The notes under the pieces: generated by a model
The model's input: only the letters and a program-made list of their open reading frames with translations
Told to the model about the DNA's origin: nothing
Database searches by the model: none
Virus record (IMG/VR): IMGVR_UViG_3300030406_002209
Coordinates: 1 to 36,904 of that record
From: a virus
Strand: one strand, 5' to 3'
DNA: 36,904 bases
Part shown: in pieces, positions 23,531-31,551 of the stretch
How the letters are laid out: each line of letters starts with the position of its first letter
How positions within the stretch are numbered: the stretch's first letter is position 1
Made by a program: the position numbers and the translations under genes

Positions 23531-23942
23531 ATCAAAGTCTGAGAGAATAACAAACGATTTTTTAAAGGATAAGAAGGTTTCTTTTAAATTTGAACCATAC
23601 TTTATTAAATATATGTGGGTTGAAAATAAAAAATATCTGCCTGATTTTGTCCTAGACAATGGTGTTGTTTTAGAAGTGAAAGGTAGATTTACTTTAGATG
23701 ACAGAAAGAAGCATCTCTTTCTTAGAAAAAGTAACCCCGACTTGGACGTTAGATTTGTATTTAATAACCCAAACTCTAAACTTTACAAAGGGGCTAAATC
23801 AACCTATGCTAACTGGTGTAGTAAGCACGGTTTTTTATTTTGTAAATTGTCTGATGGTATTCCTGAAGGTTGGATAAGTGGAAAAAAAAGAAACAAAAAT
23901 TCTTCTAGAAATAGAAGAGATAATAAAAAGAAGAAAAGCTGA
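23517..23942 (+). CDS. Endonuclease I, Holliday junction resolvase (T7 gp3-like)
   Basis: 141 residues, like T7 gp3 (149). Catalytic residues are placed as in T7: E9, D43 (LPDF), E53 and K55 (LEVKG), with identical D-E-K spacing to T7 D55/E65/K67. It then has DDRKKHLFLRK, RFVFNNPNSKLYKGA and an ANWCSKHG block. It resolves branched DNA before packaging and degrades host DNA. GAGGAAA precedes the ATG. The tail is basic. Confidence 0.95.
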   Translation: MTRFRSKSERITNDFLKDKKVSFKFEPYFIKYMWVENKKYLPDFVLDNGVVLEVKGRFTLDDRKKHLFLRKSNPDLDVRFVFNNPNSKLYKGAKSTYANWCSKHGFLFCKLSDGIPEGWISGKKRNKNSSRNRRDNKKKKS

Positions 23943-24222
23943 TCCAGAACAACTTCTGTTTATGAGTGTTATCCTGCAAGCTATGCTTGATGCTACTAAA
24001 CCGAAAACTCCTAGAGAATCAACTGAAGCTATAATAGCCAGAGAAACAGCAATGTCTTGGTTCTTTTGTTCTGTCGGTGTCACCGCCGATGATTTTATGA
24101 CTGTGTGTGATATAGCAGATGTTGATCCTGATTATGTAAGATCATTTGCTCACAAAGTTATACGTTCAAAAGAAGTTGACTTTGTTCGTAAAAGAATAAA
24201 TACTGTGCTAACTTTTAATTAG
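23878..24222 (+). CDS. Hypothetical helical protein, GTG start
   Basis: 114 residues, GTG start at 23878 inside the endonuclease I gene with AAGG upstream; 65-nt overlap. Helical, with STEAIIARETAMSWFFCSVG and VDPDYVRSFAHKVIRSK, which could include a DNA-binding helix pair. Function unknown. Confidence 0.65.
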   Translation: MEKKETKILLEIEEIIKRRKADPEQLLFMSVILQAMLDATKPKTPRESTEAIIARETAMSWFFCSVGVTADDFMTVCDIADVDPDYVRSFAHKVIRSKEVDFVRKRINTVLTFN

Positions 24223-24232
24223 GATAAATTTA

Positions 24233-24502
24233 ATGTACAGATTTTATGAAGACCATTATGTCGAAGAGATACAAAAGTATATTGATCAAACTTACGAGCA
24301 ACATTATGCTCAAGACAAATATCAGGCTACAGATGTAATTTTAGATGCAGGATATGGAGAAGGTTTTTGCATAGGCAACATATTGAAATACTGTAAAAGG
24401 TACGGAAAAAAAGAGGGTAGAAACAGAAAAGATTTGTTAAAGGTAATTCACTATGCAATAATTATGCTTCACATTCACGACCAGCAAGAGGAAGGAAGCT
24501 AA
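24233..24502 (+). CDS. Hypothetical protein (89 aa)
   Basis: 89 residues, mixed charge, many Tyr and Lys (KYCKRYGKKEGRNRKDLLK). Lies 3 nt before the RNR gene, so probably cotranscribed with it. The layout (TYEQHYAQDKYQATDVILDA, then GEGFCIGNILKY) suggests a small binding protein. Function unknown. Confidence 0.7.
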   Translation: MYRFYEDHYVEEIQKYIDQTYEQHYAQDKYQATDVILDAGYGEGFCIGNILKYCKRYGKKEGRNRKDLLKVIHYAIIMLHIHDQQEEGS

Positions 24503-24505
24503 CCT

Positions 24506-26191
24506 ATGCCACAGTTTCGCTCAAATGAAAACCCTATGTTTCGTTCTAAATTTAGCGAAGATATTTTCAAACATAAATACGCACATACGGGTTGTGAAAC
24601 TTGGTCAAGTTTAGCAGCAGTTCTTGTCGAAGATGTTTGTCAAAGCAAGATGAGTAAAGAAGACAAGGATGATCTTGTCAACTACATTACAGATTTAAAA
24701 TTTATTCCAGGCGGTAGGTATTTGTATTATGCTGGTCGCACCAATAAGTTTTTTAATAATTGTTATTTATTAAAAGCAGAAGAAGACACAAGAGAAGATT
24801 GGGCGAATGTATCTTGGAAGTCAGAATCATGTTTAATGACAGGTGGTGGTATAGGAATAGACTACTCTGTGTATAGAGAAGAAGGACGTATACTGGCTGG
24901 TACTGGCGGTCTTGCATCTGGACCTATCCCGAAGATGATGATGATCAACGAGATTGGTAGGCGTGTTATGCAGGGTGGCAGTAGAAGGTCTGCTATATAT
25001 GCCAGCCTTAATTGGCAACATCCTGACATATATAAATTTCTTGAATGTAAGAATTGGTATGATATGCCAGTGGGTGATACAGGATTTAGTGTCGGTCAGG
25101 TTAAAGAACAAGATTTTAATTTTAATGCACCTCTAGATATGACTAACATCAGTGTTAACTATGATACTGAGTGGCTGTTAAAGTATTTACGAACAGGTGA
25201 TACAGGAGAGGTTTTTGAGAAGAACGTAAAGCAAGCTTTAAGCACAGCAGAACCTGGGTTTAGCTTTAACTTCTTTGATAAAGAAAATGAAACACTTCGC
25301 AACGCTTGCACCGAAGTTTGCTCAGACACAGATTCGGACGTTTGTAATTTAGGATCATTAAATCTTGGACGTATTGAAAGTATTAAAGAACTTAGTGAAA
25401 TAGTAGAACTTGCTACGAAGTTTCTTTTATGTGGTACATTACGAGCAAAGCTACCGTATCAAAAAGTTTATGAAGTGAGAGAGAAAAACCGTAGGCTTGG
25501 TCTTGGTTTGATGGGCATACATGAGTGGCTAATTAAACGTAATTCTAAATATGAAGTTACTGAAGAACTACATCAGTGGTTGTCTGTATATAAGGGTGTT
25601 AGTGACTCAGTATCTCAAAAGTTCTCGGATGAACTTAGTATTAGCCGACCAGTTGCTAATCGTGCTATTGCACCAACAGGATCAATAGGTATTCTTGCTG
25701 GCACAAGCACAGGTGTAGAACCTATATTTGCTGTGGCTTACAAGCGCAGATATTTAAAAGGTGGGACTAGATGGCATTATCAGTACGTGGTTGATAGTGC
25801 AGCGCAGGAACTTATTAATATCTACGGCACTAAACCAGAAAAGATTGAATCTGCCCTTGATCTTGCTGATGACTACAAACGTAGAATAAAGTTTCAGGCT
25901 GATGTACAAGACTATGTGGACATGTCTATTTCATCTACAATTAATTTACCTGCATGGGGTAGTAAACTTAATAATGAAGACACAGTAAAAGACTTTACTA
26001 AAACTCTTGCTTCATATGCTAGTAGGTTAAGAGGCTTTACTGTATATCCTGACTCATGTCGTGGAGGACAACCATTAACAAATGTGCCTTACTCTGAGGC
26101 TGTGGATAAACTGGGTGAGGAGTTTGAAGAGGGCGTAGAAACACATGACATCTGTGACATTACAGGTCATGGAGGTAGTTGTGGGGTATAA
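24506..26191 (+). CDS. nrdJ: Class II (adenosylcobalamin-dependent) ribonucleotide reductase
   Basis: 561 residues, short for the class and with no N-terminal ATP cone. Redox Cys C86 (FFNNCYLL), thiyl-radical Cys C268 and E270 in RNACTEVCSD, C280 in DVCNLGSLNL, and the loop APTGSIGILAGTSTGVEP characteristic of class II enzymes. The C-terminal pair is C550 and C559 in CDITGHGGSCGV. No NrdB-like gene is adjacent, consistent with class II, which needs vitamin B12 instead. It provides dNTPs for the phage together with ThyX. GGAAGGAAG precedes the ATG. Confidence 0.9.
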   Translation: MPQFRSNENPMFRSKFSEDIFKHKYAHTGCETWSSLAAVLVEDVCQSKMSKEDKDDLVNYITDLKFIPGGRYLYYAGRTNKFFNNCYLLKAEEDTREDWANVSWKSESCLMTGGGIGIDYSVYREEGRILAGTGGLASGPIPKMMMINEIGRRVMQGGSRRSAIYASLNWQHPDIYKFLECKNWYDMPVGDTGFSVGQVKEQDFNFNAPLDMTNISVNYDTEWLLKYLRTGDTGEVFEKNVKQALSTAEPGFSFNFFDKENETLRNACTEVCSDTDSDVCNLGSLNLGRIESIKELSEIVELATKFLLCGTLRAKLPYQKVYEVREKNRRLGLGLMGIHEWLIKRNSKYEVTEELHQWLSVYKGVSDSVSQKFSDELSISRPVANRAIAPTGSIGILAGTSTGVEPIFAVAYKRRYLKGGTRWHYQYVVDSAAQELINIYGTKPEKIESALDLADDYKRRIKFQADVQDYVDMSISSTINLPAWGSKLNNEDTVKDFTKTLASYASRLRGFTVYPDSCRGGQPLTNVPYSEAVDKLGEEFEEGVETHDICDITGHGGSCGV

Positions 26192-26758
26192 ATGCTAACC
26201 CATTATTGTTTTAAAGAAGTCCTTCCAAAAGGATTTTGTGATGGCATGATGAATGTTGCAAGAGAGTTAGACTCAAAAGAAGCAGAGGTTTATAAAGAAG
26301 GAGATAACGTAGTATTATCAGAAATAAGAAACAACAGAGTAGCTTGGTTAGCTAATCCAGAGTTGTCTGAAATACTAGAATTATATGTAGATATAGCCAA
26401 CGAAAAAGCTGGTTGGAATTTTAATTTAACTTCTTTTGAAGTACCTCAAATATCTTTCTATGGTAAAAATCAATTTTATGATTGGCATGTAGATACAGGA
26501 ATAGAAAAAAAGAGTGATCCATACTTTAGAAAATTAGCCATATCTATAACATTAAACAGTGAATTTAAAGGTGGCGATTTTCAAATACAAAATTTTGTAC
26601 ATCCTCAAGCATCAAACAGATTTAAAACTATCAAAGAAATGAGAAGACAAGGAAGTATTGTTGTCTTCCCTTCTTTTATTTTTCATAGAGTAACTAAAGT
26701 AAAAGAAGGAGAAAGATGCGCTATGACTTGTTGGTTTAGAGGTAAAAAATTCTCTTGA
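26192..26758 (+). CDS. 2-oxoglutarate/Fe(II)-dependent oxygenase
   Basis: 188 residues. Double-stranded beta-helix with iron ligands H99 and D101 (DWHVDTG) and H165 (FPSFIFHRV), and R175 (EGER) for 2-oxoglutarate. Such PKHD-type oxygenases are common in marine phages; targets (protein, nucleic acid or small molecule) are generally unknown. Its ATG follows the RNR stop directly. The TGA stop lies within the -35 box of the hsp20 promoter. Confidence 0.92.
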   Translation: MLTHYCFKEVLPKGFCDGMMNVARELDSKEAEVYKEGDNVVLSEIRNNRVAWLANPELSEILELYVDIANEKAGWNFNLTSFEVPQISFYGKNQFYDWHVDTGIEKKSDPYFRKLAISITLNSEFKGGDFQIQNFVHPQASNRFKTIKEMRRQGSIVVFPSFIFHRVTKVKEGERCAMTCWFRGKKFS

Positions 26759-26783
26759 CTACAATTGGTTTATATAGTACTAT
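26755..26783 (+). promoter_or_regulatory. Promoter of the hsp20-glycosyltransferase unit
   Basis: -35 TTGACT (26755-26760), 17 bp, -10 TACTAT (26778-26783). The stop codon of the oxygenase gene lies inside the -35 box, the same arrangement as at 19724. Confidence 0.65.
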
Positions 26784-26837
26784 GACTACGGCATGACATA
26801 ATGTGTGCCACATAATCTCGCTTAATAGGAGAATAAA

Positions 26838-27317
26838 ATGAATATAGAATTACTACAAGCTCATAATAAAAACGCACTACACTCTATAAATGACAACGTA
26901 AAAGAGTTATTGAAAAACTTTAGTGTTGGTTTTGAAGATTATCTTTCTTCACCAATGTTGTCTTTCCACAAAGATAATGCAACTACATTCCCATTCCATG
27001 ACATTTCTAAAGATGGAGATGATGGATATATTTTAGAAATTGCTTTGGCAGGATATTCTAAAGAAGATATAACAGTAGAAGAAAGAGACGGCTTTTTAAC
27101 TGTTGCTTCCAGTGATTTCTACAATAAAAAAGAATTAGCAGAAGAAGTTGCTGATGCTATTGTGGTAAAAAATATTTCAAAAAGAAAATTTAAAAGAACA
27201 TTTTCTTTAAATCCCAACTATGTTGTAGCTGCCGCAGAAATGGTAGACGGTTTACTAAAAGTAAAATTAAAGATGAAAGCTGACGATCAACATAAAAAAG
27301 TAATCCCAATAGAATAG
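26838..27317 (+). CDS. hsp20: Small heat shock protein (Hsp20/alpha-crystallin)
   Basis: 159 residues. The alpha-crystallin domain covers about 45-155: FPFHDISKDGDDGYILEIAL, GYSKEDITVEERDGFLTV, then KRTFSLNPNYV and VDGLLKVKL. The N-terminal 40 residues are a short variable arm. It is an ATP-independent chaperone that keeps unfolding proteins soluble, presumably during virion assembly or host stress. It has its own promoter and a strong AGGAG site. A GC-rich hairpin follows. Confidence 0.95.
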   Translation: MNIELLQAHNKNALHSINDNVKELLKNFSVGFEDYLSSPMLSFHKDNATTFPFHDISKDGDDGYILEIALAGYSKEDITVEERDGFLTVASSDFYNKKELAEEVADAIVVKNISKRKFKRTFSLNPNYVVAAAEMVDGLLKVKLKMKADDQHKKVIPIE

Positions 27318-27326
27318 GTAGTATAT

Positions 27327-27352
27327 AGGGGTGGGGTATTGTCCTCACCCCT
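27327..27352 (+). promoter_or_regulatory. GC-rich hairpin between hsp20 and glycosyltransferase genes
   Basis: AGGGGTGGGG (27327-27336) pairs with CCTCACCCCT (27343-27352), 10 bp with one G-T pair and a 6-nt loop. No T-run follows, so it is more likely an attenuator, RNA-stability or processing element than a full terminator. Confidence 0.6.
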
Positions 27353-27365
27353 TATCATATAAAAA

Positions 27366-28127
27366 ATGTTAAATAAACCATACAAAATATATGTAGGGTA
27401 TGACGATAAAGAAAAAACTTACTTCGATGTTCTATCCTACAGCATAATAAAAAATACAAATCATCCTGTAGACATAATCCCTTTAAAACAAAACAATCTT
27501 CGTAGAGCAGGTCTTTATTTCCGAGCTAAAGATATTAATGAAGACAATCAATTTGTAGATTGTTTTGATGGTAAACCCTTTTCAACTGAATTTAGTTTTA
27601 CTAGATTTCTAGTTCCTTTCTTAAATCAATTTGAAGGGTATGCTTTATTTATGGATTGCGATATGTTTGTGAATACGGATATATCTGAATTATTTAATGA
27701 GTATTGCGATCCTTCATTTGCTGTTAGTTGTGTAAAACACGATCATGTTACAGATGGCGGCTTAAAAATGGATGGTCGTATTCAGTCTAACTACAGCAGA
27801 AAAAACTGGTCTAGTTTTGTTATGTGGAACTGTGGACATGAAGCATTAAAAGATTTTACTGTACATGATGTAAATACAAAAAGTGGTTCTTGGTTACACA
27901 GATTTGCTTTTCTCGATAGAGAATACGAGGATGATCTTATAGGATCTATACCTCAAGAATGGAATTGGTTAGACGGACATTCTCCTGCTAATTTAAAACC
28001 TAAGTGTGTTCACTTTACTACGGGCGGTCCAATATACAAGAATTGGGATGGAAAAAGAACTGTAGATAATAAATATGCTAAAGAGTGGTCAGCGTTATAT
28101 TCAGAGATGGTAAAACGAAATGGTTAG
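27366..28127 (+). CDS. GT8-like glycosyltransferase
   Basis: 253 residues. An N-terminal IYVGYDDKEKTYFDVLSYSI resembles GT-A type nucleotide-sugar binding, and LFMDCDMFV (95-102) supplies the DxD metal motif (D97, D99). Later FVMWNCGHEAL and HSPANLKPKCVHFTTGGP fit the acceptor half. No signal or membrane segment, so cytoplasmic. It follows hsp20 after a hairpin and overlaps the large fusion gene by 8 nt, so both are coexpressed. Confidence 0.8.
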   Translation: MLNKPYKIYVGYDDKEKTYFDVLSYSIIKNTNHPVDIIPLKQNNLRRAGLYFRAKDINEDNQFVDCFDGKPFSTEFSFTRFLVPFLNQFEGYALFMDCDMFVNTDISELFNEYCDPSFAVSCVKHDHVTDGGLKMDGRIQSNYSRKNWSSFVMWNCGHEALKDFTVHDVNTKSGSWLHRFAFLDREYEDDLIGSIPQEWNWLDGHSPANLKPKCVHFTTGGPIYKNWDGKRTVDNKYAKEWSALYSEMVKRNG

Positions 28128-30417
28128 ATTTGTAACATCTTTTTCAGGTAGACACTTTGATGTATATGCAAAGAAGATGCTTGAGTCTGTTGTTGAACAT
28201 TGGGCAGACGATTTAAAACTTATAGTTTATTATGACACTGTAACCGAGGAACAGAAGAAAGAGTTTCCTCAGTCACCAATTATTGAGTATAGAGATTTAG
28301 ATCAGGTAGAAGATAGAACTAAATTTCTAGAAAAGATGAAAGGGTATGATGGTACGTCTAATGGTCAGATGCCTTATAACTTTCGCATGGATGCTTTGCG
28401 TTTCTGTCATAAAGTTTATGCGCTGACAGATTATTTTTTAGAAGTGTCAGAGAATGAAGTCAAAGGTGGTTGGTTAATATGGATGGATGCGGATGTATTG
28501 ACAACCTCTCCTTTGTCTGAAGAAATATTGTTTGAAGCATTTCCAAAAGACGCTGAACTAATACACTTGGGCAGAACAGATATTGATTTTAGTGAGACAG
28601 GATTTATTGGTTTTAATTTAGACACGATGCATAGCCATTATTTCTTAGCTGATATAAGAGGATGCTACGACATAGGAGAAGTGTTAGCTTACAGAGAATG
28701 GACTGATGCTTTTATTATGACTAGGTTCATTAAAATATACGCGGCTCATGGCATGAAGGTGCATAATTTAAGTGAAGGTGCTACTGGACTAGCTGTGTTT
28801 CCTCAGTCTAACCTTGCTAAATTTATGGTTCACTATAAGGGTAACTTAAAAAATAACATAGACAAAAATGAAGTTACTCCTGACGTTAATCTTCCCAGGT
28901 ATGCCCAGTTAGCAGAACTTATCAGAACTTATAAACCAAAAAGAATTGTAGAAGTTGGAACTTGGAATGGTGGTAGAGCTATAGAAATGGCTTTAGCTGC
29001 TTTTGAAAACAGAGATAGAGTACACTACACAGGGTTTGATTTATTCCAAGATGCGACTGCTGAGACAGATAAGAAAGAGCAGAATACAAAACCACACAAT
29101 CACTTTGATGCTGTAGTAAAAAGACTTGAAGAATTTTCTGAGAAGATGAAAGAGAAAAATAAAACCTTTACGTTTAGTTTACTGAAAGGTGATTCAAAAG
29201 AAACTATGCCAAGAGCAAAGAAGGAGTTAAAGAAAACTGACTTTGCATTTATAGATGGTGGACATAGCGAAGAAACCATTTTGTCTGACTATGAAAATTT
29301 AATGCATGTTCCTGTTGTTGTTTTGGATGACTACTATGCTAAAGATGCAGATGGTAAAATTCCTGGTGATGAGTTTTTAGGCACTAACAGATTACTGGAA
29401 ACAATGAAGGAAAATTCCAGAGTATATGTTTTACCTTCTCAGGATAGAGTAAAAGATGGCGGGACAGTGCATCTTATGGTGAGGCTAAAAACAGAGGATC
29501 TTCCTGATTTACCTAAATCTTTAAGCAGAACGCCCATTATAGTTCAGCCTAGAGATTGTGTGCCTAAAGAAGAAATATTAGATAATATAAATGAAAACAT
29601 AGACTTAATAAAAGATTGGGATTTTGTACAAAACTGTGACATACATGATGAACATATAATTGTAGCTTCTGCTGGTCCTTCTCTTGACTTTGAAGAATTA
29701 AAAGCTGTCCAAGAAAAAAACAACGCTAAAATAGTATGTGTAAAACACAGTTATCCTTTACTTTTAGAGGCTGGTATTCAACCGTGGGCATGTGTTATAC
29801 TTGATCCTAGACCCATAAGTGGAACAAGCACACATGGCATCGTGCGAACAGAATTATTTAAGGAGATAGATCAAACCACAAAGTTCTTTATAGCTTCTAT
29901 GACTGATCCTAGTGTTACTAAGTTTATCATGGACAAAACAAAGAACGTATACGGATGGCACGCTTTCTCTCAAGCTGTCGCTGATATAGTGAGTGGTAAA
30001 GTTGAGATAGACTATAAGTTAAAGATAGATAAAGACAATGCCACATTTGTTAGTGGTGGCACATGTGCAGCTATGAGAGCTATAGGAATGATGCACATAT
30101 TCGGGTTTAGAAACTTTCATCTATTTGGCTTTGACTGCTCTGTTGATGGTCTTACAGAGGAGCAGAAAAAAGAGAAGCTGGATGACGGTGTAAGACCAAA
30201 GTATATGCCAGTAGAAATAAACGACTGTCATTTTTGGACTACTGGTGAACTTCTTGCTATGGCACAAGATTGTGAGAAGTTGTTTGATAATCCGCAGGTT
30301 GAAATGGCGGTGCATTTTTATGGGGAAAATACATTAGTATCTGAGGTTTACAAACTTTCTAGAAGAAGTAAACCAAAGAGCTACATGGACTTGATAGAAG
30401 AAAAACAAGCAGCCTAA
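28120..30417 (+). CDS. Glycosyltransferase / methyltransferase / DUF115-like trifunctional fusion
   Basis: 765 residues in three blocks. Residues 1-240: glycosyltransferase-like, DxD in WLIWMDADVLT (D123, D125). Residues 260-455: class I SAM methyltransferase of the Methyltransf_24 type, motif I IVEVGTWNGGRA (276-287), FIDGGHSEE (377-385), VVVLDDYYA (399-407). Residues 495-730: a block like DUF115 (MptE/MAF-type), with VASAGPSLD (515-523), AGIQPWACVILD, VSGGTCAAMRA (644-654) and LFGFDCS (668-674). In bacteria, DUF115 proteins of the Maf kind modify flagellin with nonulosonic sugars. Together this suggests a glycan-modifying enzyme. Target unknown. Confidence 0.75.
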   Translation: MVRFVTSFSGRHFDVYAKKMLESVVEHWADDLKLIVYYDTVTEEQKKEFPQSPIIEYRDLDQVEDRTKFLEKMKGYDGTSNGQMPYNFRMDALRFCHKVYALTDYFLEVSENEVKGGWLIWMDADVLTTSPLSEEILFEAFPKDAELIHLGRTDIDFSETGFIGFNLDTMHSHYFLADIRGCYDIGEVLAYREWTDAFIMTRFIKIYAAHGMKVHNLSEGATGLAVFPQSNLAKFMVHYKGNLKNNIDKNEVTPDVNLPRYAQLAELIRTYKPKRIVEVGTWNGGRAIEMALAAFENRDRVHYTGFDLFQDATAETDKKEQNTKPHNHFDAVVKRLEEFSEKMKEKNKTFTFSLLKGDSKETMPRAKKELKKTDFAFIDGGHSEETILSDYENLMHVPVVVLDDYYAKDADGKIPGDEFLGTNRLLETMKENSRVYVLPSQDRVKDGGTVHLMVRLKTEDLPDLPKSLSRTPIIVQPRDCVPKEEILDNINENIDLIKDWDFVQNCDIHDEHIIVASAGPSLDFEELKAVQEKNNAKIVCVKHSYPLLLEAGIQPWACVILDPRPISGTSTHGIVRTELFKEIDQTTKFFIASMTDPSVTKFIMDKTKNVYGWHAFSQAVADIVSGKVEIDYKLKIDKDNATFVSGGTCAAMRAIGMMHIFGFRNFHLFGFDCSVDGLTEEQKKEKLDDGVRPKYMPVEINDCHFWTTGELLAMAQDCEKLFDNPQVEMAVHFYGENTLVSEVYKLSRRSKPKSYMDLIEEKQAA

Positions 30418-30430
30418 GAAAGGATTTATT

Positions 30431-30646
30431 ATGCTTCAAACTATTATTGATAACAGTGATGTTATTCTAAGTACACTAACAGGTATTGTGACCATAGCCA
30501 GTATTATCGTTGCTGGCACACGCACACCTTCTCCTGATAGTGTTATGGGTAAAATATATAAAGCAGTAGAGTTTTTGTCTCTAACGATAGGTAAAGCTAA
30601 AGATACAGGTACTCAAGTATCTGAACCTGCTCCAAAGAAAGACTAA
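30431..30646 (+). CDS. Small membrane protein, holin candidate
   Basis: 71 residues. One transmembrane helix (about 13-29, LSTLTGIVTIASIIVAG), then a TRTPSPDSVMGKIYKAVEFL block and a polar tail. AAAGGA precedes the ATG. It lies directly before the spanin pair and resembles small proteins often annotated as holins in such cassettes. No endolysin is in the window. Confidence 0.6.
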   Translation: MLQTIIDNSDVILSTLTGIVTIASIIVAGTRTPSPDSVMGKIYKAVEFLSLTIGKAKDTGTQVSEPAPKKD

Positions 30647-30876
30647 TGCCGATAATATCATCTATTGTATCCTCAATTGTAAATATCTTTACTAAGATAT
30701 TACCTTTTTTGTTTGCATATAAAGCAGGTAAAAATAGTGCAGAGAAAAAAGAACTTGAGGATGCAATAGAAAAAAACAGGGAGGCAGATAAAATTGAAGA
30801 GGATATTGACCGTATGGCTGATGATGCTGTCACTAGCAAGTTGCGGAAGCGTTGGAGGAGGAAAGACGTACTGTAG
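30646..30876 (+). CDS. Inner-membrane spanin-like protein (i-spanin)
   Basis: 76 residues. N-terminal transmembrane helix (about 4-26) followed by a charged helical coil (EKKELEDAIEKNREADKIEED), the architecture of i-spanins that link the inner membrane to the o-spanin across the periplasm. The start overlaps the previous stop by one base. The next gene, the o-spanin, lies inside its 3' end in another frame, as in Rz/Rz1. Confidence 0.7.
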   Translation: MPIISSIVSSIVNIFTKILPFLFAYKAGKNSAEKKELEDAIEKNREADKIEEDIDRMADDAVTSKLRKRWRRKDVL

Positions 30877-30979
30877 CTGGGTAAAACCTATTCTTATTTC
30901 TGACAACGATAAACTTACTGGCGGCACTGCAAGACGCATACTTGCACACAACGAAACCTGGAATAAGTTCTGTAACTAA
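30794..30979 (+). CDS. Outer-membrane lipoprotein spanin (o-spanin, Rz1-like), TTG start
   Basis: 61 residues. Signal peptide MKRILTVWLMMLSLASC with lipobox LASC, then a short mature protein with CSWVKPI and LTGGTARRILAHN...FC, a motif order I recognise from phage Rz1-like proteins. The start is TTG at 30794: GGGAGG lies 9 nt upstream and only this start gives a basic signal n-region. It overlaps the i-spanin by 83 nt. Together they fuse inner and outer membranes at lysis, implying a Gram-negative host. Confidence 0.8.
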   Translation: MKRILTVWLMMLSLASCGSVGGGKTYCSWVKPILISDNDKLTGGTARRILAHNETWNKFCN

Positions 30980-30981
30980 TT

Positions 30982-31515
30982 ATGGCTGAATTAAAAATCA
31001 GACAGGAGAAGTTCTGTCAAGCATACATTATGTATCGTAATGCAACAGAGTCTGCCAAGATAGCTGGCTACTCTGAAGGTTCTGCACATACTCAAGGTCA
31101 CAGACTTTTACAAAGAGAAGATATCAGGGAAAGAATAGAAGAGTTAGAGAAAGAAATAGAGACACGTATCGATGTTGTCTCTGAAATAGAAAATCAATAT
31201 ACCTATGCAAAGAACAACGGACATACAAACAGTGCTATTAAAGCATTAGAAGTCCTGACTCGTGTGCGTTCTGCTAAAGAAGAAGAAGCGCCTAAGACTA
31301 TAGCTGAAGTAGAAGAAGATATAATTAAGTATCTTGAAGTTCTGGGTGAGAAAGAAACATCAAAACTTTTTTTAAAGTGTGACTTTTTCGCAGATGAAGA
31401 ACAGGAAGAAGAACTTGATGAAGCAGAACATATAAGAAAAAAGATAGAATCTGTTCCAAAAAGAAATGTCAGGAAAGAATATCTTGAATCCAGAGAAGGT
31501 CATGTACTAAAATAG
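30982..31515 (+). CDS. terS: Terminase small subunit
   Basis: 177 residues. N-terminal helix-turn-helix-type region LKIRQEKFCQAYIMYRNATESAKIAGYSEGSAHTQ is the Terminase_2-type DNA recognition domain; a coiled coil (EELEKEIETRIDVVSEIENQ) and an acidic middle follow. It selects phage DNA for packaging and regulates TerL. It is the last gene of the plus-strand region, about 26 kb from terL and on the opposite strand. Confidence 0.85.
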   Translation: MAELKIRQEKFCQAYIMYRNATESAKIAGYSEGSAHTQGHRLLQREDIRERIEELEKEIETRIDVVSEIENQYTYAKNNGHTNSAIKALEVLTRVRSAKEEEAPKTIAEVEEDIIKYLEVLGEKETSKLFLKCDFFADEEQEEELDEAEHIRKKIESVPKRNVRKEYLESREGHVLK

Positions 31516-31551
31516 CATAAATCTTCTGTGCGCCTGATAATTAAACACACA

